Assembly: GCA_009760855.2 (NCBI GenBank)
Contig: WPIO01000046.1
Location: 933,001 to 997,000 of the forward strand
Origin: Cristatella mucedo
Taxonomy: Eukaryota; Bryozoa; Phylactolaemata; Cristatellidae
Reading direction: 5' to 3'
Length of the DNA: 64,000 bases
Part shown: one piece after another, positions 11,870 through 23,190 of the stretch
Layout: each line of letters begins with the position of its first letter
Numbering within the stretch: position 1 is the first letter of the stretch
Notes under the pieces: generated by a model
The model's database searches: none
What the model was told of the DNA's origin: nothing
What the model saw: only the letters and a program-made list of their open reading frames with translations
Made by a program: the position numbers and the translations under genes

Positions 11870-12060
11870 AAAATAAATAATAATAATAATTATGATGATA
11901 AATTTGTATAGCACCCTAAGAAAACTGTATGCCTTTCTAGGCAATTTGCATAGCTGCAAAGAAGGCATGATCGAACGGTTAGTGGTAGCGTGCTCAATGA
12001 CAACGACCATAACACGGTTAGAGGTGACACGCACGGATCGCAATCAATGAGCTGCTAGCA
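11870..12060 (-). mobile_element. LINE-B 3' end, diverged
   Basis: On the plus strand: AATAATAATAATTATGATGA tail, then GCACCCTAAGAAAACTG, then GAACGGTTAGTGGTAGCG, all in LINE-B antisense order. Confidence 0.75.
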
Positions 12061-12061
12061 T

Positions 12062-12390
12062 GGCGACGGTGCAATTTCAACTGGTCATTGTGAGCAGAAA
12101 CTCGCAAGTCCTCTCTCGCGCTCACTAGTGTATCGATTGCTGCGTTATTGCGCTCCCTAGATCTGGCTAAGGGTTCGGGCGCGCCTACGCGTTTCCGCGA
12201 ATATTGAGCACTGGCGCCCGTGCATTGGTAGCCGCCTTTCCAATAGTTTAAGGCGGGCTAGAAAGTTTCGTTGAGTCCAAGCGGCTGAAACGAACCGGAG
12301 TGACGAATTGCGGGAAAATTGATCGACGGAAATGCATTAGACATACTGAACGTAACTGGGCGCAAGACCGTCGGCGGCGGCGTTTTGTCC

Positions 12391-12434
<44 letters not shown>

Positions 12435-13162
12435 TATACTGACGCACTATGGGGATTCCGTATCTCTTCTCTTTCTCTTTCTCCTCCGACGTCGGAGCTG
12501 CCGACGCCGACGAGCTAGCGCCAGTGCAGCTGCGAACTCGCGGAGGGCATTTGCACGCCACACTCCGGCGCGCCGCTTAGTTTCACCGCCGCCGCGTTCG
12601 TCCGGGAAAATGTGCACGGTCGAGCACCGCTTCTGCCTTGTTGGGTTTGTCCTCTCCATGTGGAAAACTCGTAGGGTCTTACGAGGTTCGAAGCTGATAT
12701 CTCGAGATATCTCGCTGGAGATCTCGCCGCTCTGCGCGGCAGCGGACTCCTCATGTAGCGGCGCCGACTGCACCGCCGACGCTGCGATCTCTAGCTTGAC
12801 CTGCAGCTGAACGGTGCAGTGCTCCGATGCGCGATGGGGCCCTGGGAACAACTGCGATCCAATACGATCCGCACGCCATTTCCATAAGAAACGGTGAGCA
12901 GATGCGGTTGTAATTTAGCAAATAGACGTCGGCGTTGGTCTCCGAGCATATCTCTAGTAGTTGCGCATGCGCATTCACATGCTGCGAATGGCTGGCTGCC
13001 ATTTTGGCCTCGATTGGCCTGGCAGTTTCGAACTGCCAGCCACCTGCCCTTGCCAGAATCCGACTGCACGGAGCGGCGGTTTGGGTTCCGCATTAAAAAA
13101 ATCTCGTTTCGAGTTTACTCACACAATTTTAAGCAATTGAGCTTGCGCGTTCCCGTGCAACT
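12062..13162. other. CpG-rich anonymous DNA with (TA)20
   Basis: Frames of 134 and 163 codons overlap on opposite strands and cross the (TA) array; they are composition effects. GCCATTTTGG at about 12998 is a YY1-like word. Confidence 0.45.
12394..12433. repeat. (TA)20
   Basis: 40-base alternating TA run. Confidence 0.98.
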
Positions 13163-13231
13163 GTTACGCTGACCCACGAGGCCCACCACGGCTTGGCTGT
13201 TCCGTATCTAGCTGACCTGCTACACCAGTCT
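13163..13231 (+). mobile_element. LINE-A short sense fragment
   Basis: Encodes a short LTLTHEAHHGLA-type segment, then stops exactly where the left arm of the palindrome begins on the opposite strand. Confidence 0.7.
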
Positions 13232-13338
13232 CATGTATCTCCGTCAGTAACTCCACAAAGTGATAAAGACCATGTGGGTGTTACGCAAGAGAGTTTTGTA
13301 TAGCGAACTCACAGCCTAAACGGCTTACCAATGGACTA
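13232..13338 (-). mobile_element. LINE-A tail fragment, mirror of 14867-14973
   Basis: Reverse-complement counterpart of the tail fragment at the far end of the palindrome, with only a few mismatches. Confidence 0.8.
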
Positions 13339-13537
13339 ATTTCTGCTCCCCAAATGCACCATTACCCGTTACCAACACCATCACTCAAGTCTTTTTAAAG
13401 TTCTTGCAGCATAACCTTTTTAAAATGCAGCATAATGTTTAAAAAAGCGGTGCCTTGGGGGCACTTATAAAATCATTGATGTCTTAGTCAACCTAAATAA
13501 TTTAAAATTTGATCGCATGTGTCAGTAAAAGCTATTA
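13339..13537 (-). repeat. 200-bp LINE-A-associated unit (copy 2)
   Basis: Near-identical to 14668-14866 on the other strand; it lies inside the left palindrome arm between two LINE-A pieces. Confidence 0.88.
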
Positions 13538-13540
13538 ATG

Positions 13541-14252
13541 TAATGTATCTCCGTCTGTAACTCCACAAAGTCATAAAGACCATGTGGGTGTTACGCATGA
13601 GAGTTTTGTATGGCGCACTTACAGCCTAAGCGGCTTTCGGTACGCATTCGATAGCCAACAGACTTCGTCTCATGCAGTAAAGAGAAAGTGGGAAGCATAG
13701 CAGAGTTAGGAGAGCAGTTGAGGTAGTGAGTAGCATAGAAGTAGCAGTTCAAGACCGCTGAAAAAGATGTGCCATAGTCGGCAGTTGGAGAGTAGATGTC
13801 GTTGCGTAAGAATAGTGGAAGCAAGTTCCACAGTCTAGGACCTGCAGAACTAAAGCTCCTGTCGCCAACTGTCTTTAAGCGGAGGAATGGGACAGCTAAT
13901 TTATTGTCCACACAGGACCTGAGGGCGCGAACAGGCTGAAACTGATGCAGCAGTTCATCTAGGTACGAAGGAGCCAAGCCGTGGCGGGCCTTGTGGGTCA
14001 GCGTAAGAACTTTGCTCTGTATCCTTTGCTCAACCGGCAACCATCCTAGCTCTTTCAGCAGAGGTGACACGTGCTCAAACCGCTGGGACTTGAAGACCAG
14101 CCTTGCAGCCATATTCATAGTCCGCTGTAGTGGCATAATAGCTTTCTTTGGTAGCCCAGCCAAAAGGGAATTACAATAATCAAGCCGAGACAGAACTAAA
14201 GAGCTAGTTAAATTTTTTACAAGCCACTGTGGGAGACAGCTTCTAATCTTGG
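13541..14252 (-). mobile_element. LINE-A copy forming the left palindrome arm and spacer
   Basis: Best-preserved LINE-A reading frame of the left half: an open 190-codon frame (13591-14163) with AARLVFKSQRFEHVSPLLKE, LGWLPVEQRIQSKVLTLTHK and GDRSFSSAGPRLWN. This is the end of the RT and its C-terminal extension, typical of L2/CR1-clade elements. No 5' part or endonuclease is present. Confidence 0.9.
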
Positions 14253-14667
14253 ATAGTCTCAGCCTCCCCGTGCCCTCAGGTCCTGTATGGACAATAAACT
14301 AGCTGCTACATTTCACACATTCTTAAAGAACTTTAGCGACAGAAGCTCTAGCTCTACAGGTCCTAGACTGTGGAACTCACTTCCACTATTCTTACGCAAC
14401 GACAACTACTCTCCTGCTGCCGACTATGGCACATCTTTTTCAGCGGTCTTGAACTGCTACTTCTATGCTACTCACTACCTCAACTGCTCTCCTGACTCTG
14501 CTATGCTTCCCACTTTCTCTTTACTGCATGAGACGAAGTCTGTTGGCTACCGAATGCGTACCGAAAGCCGCTTAGGCTGTAAGTGCGCCATACAAAACTC
14601 TCATGCGTAACACCCACATAGTCTTTATGACTTTGTGGAGTTACAGACGGAGATACATTACATTAAT
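14253..14667 (+). mobile_element. LINE-A copy forming the right palindrome arm
   Basis: Head-to-head with the copy on the left. Its first ~100 bases belong to the CACACATTCTTAAAG subtype, whereas the remainder is nearly identical to the left arm. Ends in GACGGAGATACATTACATTA. Confidence 0.9.
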
Positions 14668-14866
14668 AGCTTTTACTGACACATGCGATCAAATTTTAAA
14701 TTATTTAGGTTGACTAAGACATCAATGATTTTATAAGTGCCCCCAAGGCACCGCTTTTTTAAACATTATGCTGCATTTTAAAAAGGTTATGCTGCAAGAA
14801 CTTTAAAAAGACTTGAGTGATGGTGTTGGTAACGGGTAATGGTGCATTTGGGGAGCAGAAATTAGT
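14668..14866 (+). repeat. 200-bp LINE-A-associated unit (copy 3)
   Basis: Differs from the copy at 4261 by only a handful of substitutions, such as GACTAAGAC for GACTATGAC and GGTGTTGG for GGTGCTGG. Confidence 0.88.
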
Positions 14867-14990
14867 CCATTGGTAAGCCGTTTAGGCTGTGAGTTCGCTA
14901 TACAAAACTCTCTTGCGTAACACCCACATGGTCTTTATCACTTTGTGGAGTTATAGACGGAGATGCATTAAATTGCATTATATTACATTA
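14867..14990 (+). mobile_element. LINE-A tail fragment at outer edge of palindrome
   Basis: About 110 bases of LINE-A 3' end (TAGGCTGTGAGTTCGCTATA onward) ending in an impure TTACATT tail. It is joined directly to ATTAGTCCATTGGTAAG, the start of a tRNA-like head also seen at 4455. Confidence 0.8.
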
Positions 14991-15597
14991 ATAACACTAC
15001 GACTGCGACAAAACGCCCCTTACGACTACGGAGCGGCCACCCTTACCACTACATTCTCCCACGGTAAGGCTCAGCCAGTAGCCCGGCGTTTTCGGAGTGT
15101 AATTCTGCTTCCATCTCCAAAAGAAGCGGTGCGCATCTGCGGATTCAACTCCGCGTAATAGTAAACCGTGTTCTTTTTTACTAAAAATATTTCATGCAAT
15201 TGCGCATAAGCGTTTTCGTTTCTAATGTCCCAAATGGTCCGGCTCAGCCAGTGGCCCGGAACTTTCTAACTGCGAGCAACCTTTATATTTCCAAAATAAG
15301 CTGTAGAAAGTTACGAATTCCAAGTCTGAATTTTAGAAAATGCTGTTGCGGCTTCGCGCACAAAATTTTGTACAGTTGCGTGCGCCTTGTTATGCAATTG
15401 CTCTCTCGCGTGCCAATCCAGTCACTGGCGTCAGATGCGTTCGCGGCTGCGAAAAGATCCGGATATATTTTACATTGCACGGCACTGAGTAGTCAGTCCT
15501 CAATAGGAATAATCTAGCGCGATTCCGCTAGCGCGCGTAAAAACGCGTGCACGATTATTCGCTCAAAACTTCGCGAACAGTTAATTCGCATGCTTCA
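14991..15597. other. No recognised feature
   Basis: Two similar stretches containing CAGCCAGT.GCCCGG (near 15070 and 15245) suggest an old local duplication. Confidence 0.45.
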
Positions 15598-15965
15598 ATG
15601 TAATAATAATAATAATAATAATAATAATGCACTTGATAAAGCGCCCTCAGAGAACTTAATCTCTCTCTAGGCGCTTTACATTTGCTGCAAAGGGAAATGC
15701 AACTGAATGGTAAGTAAAATCATGCTTGAAAAACAAACAAAATGAATAATATGGTTAGGGGTGACATGCACAGGGTCAGCATGCAAATGTGGTTAGTGGC
15801 AGCATGCACAGTGTCAGCACGCATAAGCACGTGAAGGACGAATCACAGGGACCCACTAAATGCTGTCCTAAATAGGTGTGTTTTTAAGTTCCTTTCAAAT
15901 GTGGTCAGGTCAGGGGATGTTCTGACGCAGGTCGGGAGGCAGTTCCAGGCTTTGGGAGCAATGTC
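15598..15965 (-). mobile_element. LINE-B 3' end
   Basis: (TAA)n tail at 15600-15628, then GCGCCCTCAGAGAACTTAAT and the GGTTAGGGGTGACATGCACA block. It carries ATCTCTCTCTAGG, the form from which a longer CT array could grow (compare 38576). Confidence 0.88.
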
Positions 15966-17123
15966 ATTCTCTTTAAAGAGAAGCGGTCAACCGTAACGGT
16001 TTTGATCGCTTGCGCCTACTCACTGCTCACAGGTCGTAGCGAAACAGCCAGGAGAGCCAGAAGAGCCTCTGCCAACAGGAGCTGACGACCGCGTCACAGT
16101 AGACCTTGATGCATTACATATTGTGCTGTGCGTCGATAGAAAAAAAGTTTCCCGCCGTTGCTGCGCCCCTTCTGCGAGCATTACGGCGGCCGGTACCTTG
16201 AGTACAGTCACCAAACGACCGCGCATGTAGACTCAATGATGTCCGCTCGCTGCTCGCTTTAGGCACGTAAAATTCGTGCCGCTATCGGCTTCCGGTCATC
16301 TTTTTTCCGAAAGAAGAGTGCCTATACGATGCCGCGCAACGCACCAGTGAGTTAAGAATTCTCTCGACCACTTGAGTAGACCTGCAAGTCGACAAACTTC
16401 CAACGGACGTGCCGAAAAATAATCTTTATTGGCGGGTTTCCATACCACGATGTCAGAATTTTCTTGACGTAATTTAGGCTCCCAGCATCATTGTTTTTCC
16501 AGAACTTCGCGGCACACTTCAACTGACATGCGACTACGAACAGTCTAAATCTGAAATTTGGTGTTAAAATAGCAGCCAGGTAGCGATGCAGCATTTTTTC
16601 TCCAGAAACATGACGTGTTAAGTTATCCGCTCTCTCTTCAAGACGAGATCACTCAGAACCTTCAACAGTACTGAATCCCCACGTAGTAGGGCAATCACCT
16701 CTTGGTTTGGCATCGCTGGCATCCTCGACTTTATCAGGATAACATGTGCGGATGTCATTCTTAGTGTATAGGGTGCAGTAAATGCAACTGACCGCGTGAA
16801 TGTTTGGTATCGTTGAAGAATAAAAGTGGACCATCGTCGTCGGAACCTATAAATTAAGGCACCGGTGTGCTATTGTGGGAAACAACTGAAAGTTAATTTT
16901 GCGTGAGTTAATTTTGCGTGAGTTAATTTTGCGAACGGCTGCTTCTTCGAATCGGCATGCTAAAGTAGTAGGTAGTAGAAATACGGTATTATCTTCCCTT
17001 TTGGTGGTGACGCTGAGCTTCGCTTATAATAAGTAAGAATCGGGATGGATGGATGGCATCCCTACCGATATTGTCAGTTTCTTCTTCACCTAGATGGGTT
17101 TCACCCACCTTGACAGCACAACA
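15966..17123. other. Anonymous DNA
   Basis: Holds the 17-bp tandem repeat at 16898; no gene seen. Confidence 0.5.
16898..16936. repeat. Short tandem repeat, 17-bp unit
   Basis: TTAATTTTGCGTGAG-type unit present two and a half times. Confidence 0.9.
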
Positions 17124-17878
17124 ATAGTAATTATTATTATAATGCAATTGATATATAGCGCCCTCAGAGAACTCAATCTCTTTCTAGGCACTTTACGTTT
17201 GCTGCAAAGGAAGGACGATCGAATGTTTAGTGGTAGCATGCTCAATAAAGAACAAGAATAGCATGGTTAGGGGCGACATGCACAGCGACAAGCAAGTTTT
17301 GTTAGTGGCAGCATACACAGCACACATAAGCAAGTAAAGGACGAAAAACACGGACCCACTAAATGCCGTAATAAATAGATGCGTTTTAGTTTCTTTTTAA
17401 ATGTAGACAAGTCAGGAGATGTCGTTACGCAAGTCGGAAGTGAGTTTCAGGCTTTGGGAGCATACGAACTGAAGGCACGGTCTCCACGTTAAATTCCGAA
17501 AAGCGGGTGGAACGATGCTTTGACTGATGGGGTAGTAGATCTGATAGGTAGGCTGGAGCCAAAGAATTAAGTGACCTGAAAGTGAGCGACAAAACCTTGA
17601 AGTCAATGCATTGCTTGACTGGTAGCCAGTTCAGATCGGCGAGAAGCGGTGAGATGTTGCAGCTGCGATGCTCACTACAGACAAGCCTGGCTGAAGAGTT
17701 TTGCACCAGCTGTTAGCGCTTGATTGCACAGGCCGGCAGGCCAGCAAGCGTTACAGAAGAGAGTTACAGTGAGTTACAGAAGTCAAGGCGGGATGTTACA
17801 AATGAATGCAATGATTTAGATGTGGTATCCCTGTCTAAACAATCCCGAATTGTCACGTCTATAATTTGGTATGTTTGA
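17124..17878 (-). mobile_element. LINE-B copy with RT C-terminus
   Basis: Minus strand reads QNSSARLVCSEHRSCNISPL then LLADLNWLPVKQCIDFKVLS (17425-17706), the end of an L2/CR1-type RT, and continues to the 3' end and (ATT)n tail. Truncated 5' of this near 17878. Confidence 0.88.
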
Positions 17879-19384
17879 TAAAAAAAAAAGCTGCGGCGGC
17901 CTTACCCTTACAAGGATGTCCTTTCGGCCGAGAACTCTTGCTTTCCGTGAATGGCCAGAACTGCGCGCCCCAGTTTGTCTCAGATCTGGATCGCCAACCA
18001 GCCGGATCAACGTATTGTGCAGCTTTTTAATAACCGCTACCAATGGAACACGTGACTGTAATTGGCTATCGATGGCAGAACTGGGTGCAGAGATATGCAC
18101 CAATTCCGACCAATCATCGTCATTGTATGCCGAACACTGCTTGCGCCGAGGCCCCGTATGCTCCATCGAGTTTACCTGCTTAACACCAAGCAGTGCACTT
18201 AATGAAGTGTGCTGTCACGACGGTTGAACATCGAGTTTACGTTCATCGTGGTTCACAAGCTCCGGAGCAGTTTGGAATTTTCGAAGTAAATGTCGTGAAT
18301 GCGTTCATTATAGCCTCTGCAAGATTTCATGGTAAAGGCGGTAGCCATCGTCACGAGCTGCCTGTGGAAAATACTCTCACAAAACAGCTGACATGAACGC
18401 CAGCGAGATGTTGGCCGAGATCCAGCGAACTTCACCTTAGCAATCGGGGAACGTCGCGACAGGTAGGTAGATAGACATTTCAGTCTGTCAAATGAAGTGC
18501 GATACAGTGACTGTGAGGCAGTGAATAGATCAAGCTGGAAAATATTAAATAGTGTAAGAACGATATGTCATGCTAATCGCCAAAATATGCCGCAGCAAAT
18601 GCTGAAGGCGCATGAGGAGGTCCCAACGAAGACTTTGTGTCCCCTGGTGAACCTCGAGCTCAAAGCCACTTGACTCAAGTAACGGTCGCGTACTGATCGC
18701 AGGTCGGGCGAACTCCGTGGGGGGCTTGCAACGCGACCCCGTTCCATTGCAAACAATGGCCTCCTGGCCAGAGACAAGGAGAAAGAGCTAGCAGCTGCCG
18801 ACGTTGACCCGGCAAGCCCGCTGAGGGACGTTTGCAGCGTCTGCAAGCGTAGGAGGATGACGTAGGCAAATCGGTAACCGTACGGTGCATAGCCACCGGT
18901 GACGCTAGACTTGGTATCGACTGTTCGACCTGGAGGCTGCAGGCCACATACGCCTCAGAAATCAGCGATTGACGACTGGCGACCTTGTCGCTTGCAAGCC
19001 GCGCGCTCACCGCGAGCGTTCGCCCGGTAAATCCGTAATGTTTGGCGACTAAACTGGCTCGCTTAACGACGCGCCATAGAGACTAATTTCTAACATGCCT
19101 TTCGACTCTAGTTTCTCAATGCTTTTCAATCTGAGATTCTAGCCCGAGTCTGAATCTCGTTCTGCCCGGCGTTAGCAGTTATTCTATCAGGAAACTGGGC
19201 GCGGCTTCTTCGCTCAAATTGTCACGCGACTGTCCTTTCATATGCACCCAAGTTGTTAAAGTATTCGCATATGCACTAGATGAGTCTGACCTCAATACCC
19301 CGCAGAAAAAAGCCCGCCTCGGGGATATCAGTACACACTGAAGTTATTCACATCGGTGAAAGTGTATAGAGTTAATACCTAGCT
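17879..19384. other. Anonymous DNA, CpG-rich
   Basis: Frames of 111-118 codons at 17816-18227 and 18675-19010 overlap on opposite strands and were not recognised. Confidence 0.45.
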
Positions 19385-19815
19385 GAAATGCTCCACCCAC
19401 CGCTCGCAGCCTCCTCGTGTCTTCGTGTCTTATGCGGACAGTAAATTTCAGCCGTTTCAGTCGTACGGTCAAAGAGATTTGGCGGTAGAAGCATTTGCTC
19501 AGCAGGTCCTAGACTGTGGAACTCACTCCCACAATCCTTACACAACGACATAAATTTCGCTGCTGCCGACTTCGGCAGTCCTTTCCGGCTTTCCTGAGCT
19601 ACTACTTCCGCGATGCTCACTTTCTCGACTGCCCTCAAGACTCAGTTACGTTTTTCACTTCCTCTTTGTTGTATGAGTTGAAGCCTGTTAGCTACTGTGC
19701 ATGTACACCGAAAGGCGCTTTGGCGTTTACTGCGCTACAGAGAATTCTCCTGCGTAACATCCGCAACGTCCTCACGGAGTTCCAGACGGAATGACGTTAT
19801 AGGTACATTACATAA
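19385..19815 (+). mobile_element. LINE-A 3' fragment, diverged
   Basis: Recognisable by CAGGTCCTAGACTGTGGAAC, GCTGCCGACTTCGGCAGTCC and TCTCCTGCGTAACATCC in the expected order; many substitutions, tail reduced to GGTACATTACAT. Confidence 0.8.
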
Positions 19816-19859
19816 GAGGTATTACTGTAATACATAATAATCCAGACCACGGGTCTGTG

Positions 19860-19965
19860 CCGCGTAGGCTGTGAGTGCGCTATACAAAACTCTCCTGCGT
19901 AACACCCACGTAGTCTTTATGACTTTGTGGAGTTACAGACGGAGATACATTACATTACATCGCAG
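19860..19965 (+). mobile_element. LINE-A isolated 3' tail
   Basis: Only the last ~100 bases of the element (GTAGGCTGTGAGTGCGCTAT to ACATTACATTACAT). Extreme 5' truncation, close to the size of a SINE body, 45 bases after another LINE-A copy. Confidence 0.85.
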
Positions 19966-20578
19966 ATGTAAAAGTGCTATGAAGCGTCCGCTCAAACTAA
20001 ATCAGGGTTCATGAACTTAAAACGGCTTATTAGAGACTACTACAATCGGTCCGGCAGATGGCGGGATTGAAGGGGCACCGGCTTGCACGGGGGAGGGGAA
20101 GGGAGAGCACTTGCTCTTTCCACCAGGAGGAGATGGCGCGGGGTGTGAGGAGCAGCAGCAGGAGGCGGATTGCGGTTATTGGCCCGGATCGCTGCAATCG
20201 ATTGCATGGCGACGCGCTCGCGTAATGGCGAGAAATTTTGCGGGAACGCTTATACGGCAGTGCAGTTTAATTAAAAATCCGAATCAAAGTTTCGCTCAGC
20301 CGATTTTATATGGATTTTTCGTGGATTCTAGTGGGTTTCGGTACATTGCAGAAGTGACCAGCATCTTTGGAGCCCATATGCACAAGAACGCCCCAGCGAA
20401 ATGGCGCGTGCAACGTGGCGGGCGCGTTACAACGACCGCATACTAGAATGTTCACTCAAAATTCGAGCTCTCCGCGCGGCCGATTTCCGTTGACGTATTG
20501 CTTAATGAGAGTGGATTGGGGTTGTTCGTTTATCCCGCGCGCGCATAACGCGGAACTCGACCGACTGCGGCATTGACA
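19966..20578. other. CpG-rich lead-in to the 11-bp minisatellite
   Basis: Purine-rich at 20090-20160, then CpG-rich. No exon or repeat family recognised. Confidence 0.45.
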
Positions 20579-21185
20579 CTCGACCGCTCGGCCGCCGCTC
20601 GGCCGCCGCTCGGCCGCCGCTCGGCCGCCGCTCGGCCGCCGCTCGGCCGCCGCTCGGCCGCCGCTCGGCCGCCGCTCCGCCGCCGCTCCGCCGCCGCTCG
20701 GCCGCCGCTCGGCCGCCGCTCCGCCGCCGCTCGGCCGCCGCTCCGCCGCCGCTCGGCCGCCGCTCCGCCGCCGCTCGGCCGCCGCTCGGCCGCCGCTCGG
20801 CCGCCGCTCGGCCGCCGCTCGGCCGCCGCTCGGCCGCCGCTCGGCCGCCGCTCGGCCGCCGCTCGGCCGCCGCTCGGCCGCCGCTCGGCCGCCGCTCGGC
20901 CGCCGCTCGCCGCCGCTCGGCCGCCGCTCGCCGCCGCTCCGCCGCCGCTCGGCCGCCGCTCGGCCGCCGCTCGGCCGCCGCTCCGCCGCCGCTCCGCCGC
21001 CGCTCCGCCGCCGCTCCGCCGCCGCTCCGCCGCCGCGCCGCCGCCGCCGCGCCGCCGCCGCCGCTCCGCCGCCCGCTCCGCCGCCGCTCCGCCGCCGCTC
21101 CGCCGCCGCTCCGCCGCCGCTCCGCCGCCGCTCCGCCGCCGCTCCGCCGCCGCTCCGCCGCCGCTCCGCCGCCGCTCCGCCCCGC
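20579..21185. repeat. 11-bp GC minisatellite, about 55 units
   Basis: Tandem CTCGGCCGCCG with the variant CTCCGCCGCCG; the first form dominates the left half and the second the right half. A slippage patch of GCCGCC lies at 21035-21065. Each unit has 2-3 CpG. No unit contains a stop in any of six frames, so long frames on both strands (208 and 247 codons) are a by-product. Confidence 0.95.
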
Positions 21186-22018
<833 letters not shown>

Positions 22019-22021
22019 CAT

Positions 22022-22185
22022 ACAATTAATTTTTTTAGCATCCTAAGATAGCTTAATCTCTATTAAGGCACTTTACCTGTGCCACAGGGCTCGAGCCCAC
22101 GACGTCGGCCATCAAATACGTTCACCTTGACCTCGGCCGGAGCGAGCACCCCAACTGTGGGGCTAAACCAACTCGGCATTATAGA
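22022..22185 (-). mobile_element. SINE-2 copy
   Basis: Minus strand: TTGGTTTAGCCCCACAGTTG head, GTGGGCTCGAGCCCTGTGG (B box), then AAAGTGCCTTAATAGAGATT and CTTAGGATGCTA, the LINE-B-like tail. It lies immediately next to the (CA)n(TA)n array. Confidence 0.72.
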
Positions 22186-23104
22186 GGACAGTTTAAAGAG
22201 TTTCTTATCTGCAGACCCTCTACCAATCCCTCCGCTGTCCTCACTGATCACATAACCAGCCCAGCCATTTCGCAGGTTTTCAATTCTTTATTTGACAAAG
22301 GGATCAGTCCAACGACATGCAAATAGGCTATAGCTCTACTCAAAGTTTAAAAACCCCAAATGGGATTCTGAGGTCCTAAAGAAGGTCGCCCAGTCTCCCC
22401 ACTGTTTTGGTCAAGATTTTCTGAAAATTATTCTGATAAACAGCTTTCGGAGTTCGCGGAGTAAACGACGTGTTAGAACTTTTATTCGAGTGAACCTGTT
22501 TCGTAGAAACTGCTCTACAATCGTTCCTTGTTTATCAGAGTCAATAAGTTTCAGACTCTACCGCAATAACGGTTTTTCCGCTAATTCTCTATTAATAAAT
22601 GTAATATTTTGTTGTTAGAGCATAGAAAACCTCTTCACGTTCCTCTAAATACGGTTTTGGACATCATTAGAGCACTATGGAAATGAAATAACACCTGATT
22701 GTTTGGAGCAAAGTCCTTGCCCACACACAAAGAGTAGTCGAGCGGCTGCACCTGGTGTTGAAGAATTTGCGGGGTTTTTCGAATGCATAGGCCTATAGTC
22801 CATACGTACAGAAATTTTAATTTTTATTGTCATACAGGGGTGTAAATACTGACTTAGACAAGCGAGCGCGCACTGTGTCATTTTCACTTTCTCGATCAAC
22901 TTTATAATGAATATATTTGAAAAACCACGAAAGTCGAAGCGCGTAGTGGCGAGGGACGACTGTATTTCGTAAGGCTACGGGCAGTCTGGGTAGCAACGAT
23001 AATACTAGCGTCGCTGTTTCGGTTCTGCTCAAGCCGTTTGCAGTTTCCAACACTACCAATCGCAATATTGTCCTGCCAATTGAGAGTAACTATCTGGCCT
23101 GAGT
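22186..23104. other. Anonymous AT-rich DNA
   Basis: No gene or family recognised. Confidence 0.5.
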
Positions 23105-23190
23105 AGGCCCTGGCAGGGTTTGAACCACGATCACCCGACAAAGTCCAGTCCGTGTCGTGCGGTGGTCCGGACTCATCCAGTCAACCCGTC
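23105..23190 (-). mobile_element. tRNA-like element, possible third SINE family
   Basis: Minus strand shows a B box in GTGGTTCAAACCCTGCC and an upstream GTTGACTGGATGAGTCCG. Only this copy was seen, so assignment to a SINE is tentative. Confidence 0.35.

Larger units (their letters stand above)
13232..14973. repeat. Long inverted repeat (palindrome) of LINE-A material
   Basis: Arms 13232-13952 and 14253-14973 (721 bases each) mirror exactly around 14102.5, without net gaps; the spacer is about 300 bases of LINE-A. The outer ~600 bases of the arms look almost identical, the inner ~100 clearly less so. Each arm reads LINE-A 3' end, 200-bp unit, second LINE-A tail. Confidence 0.92.

Noticed and set aside
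13591-14163. 190-codon frame as a host gene
   Set aside because: It is the C-terminal end of a LINE RT, present in several truncated copies in the window.
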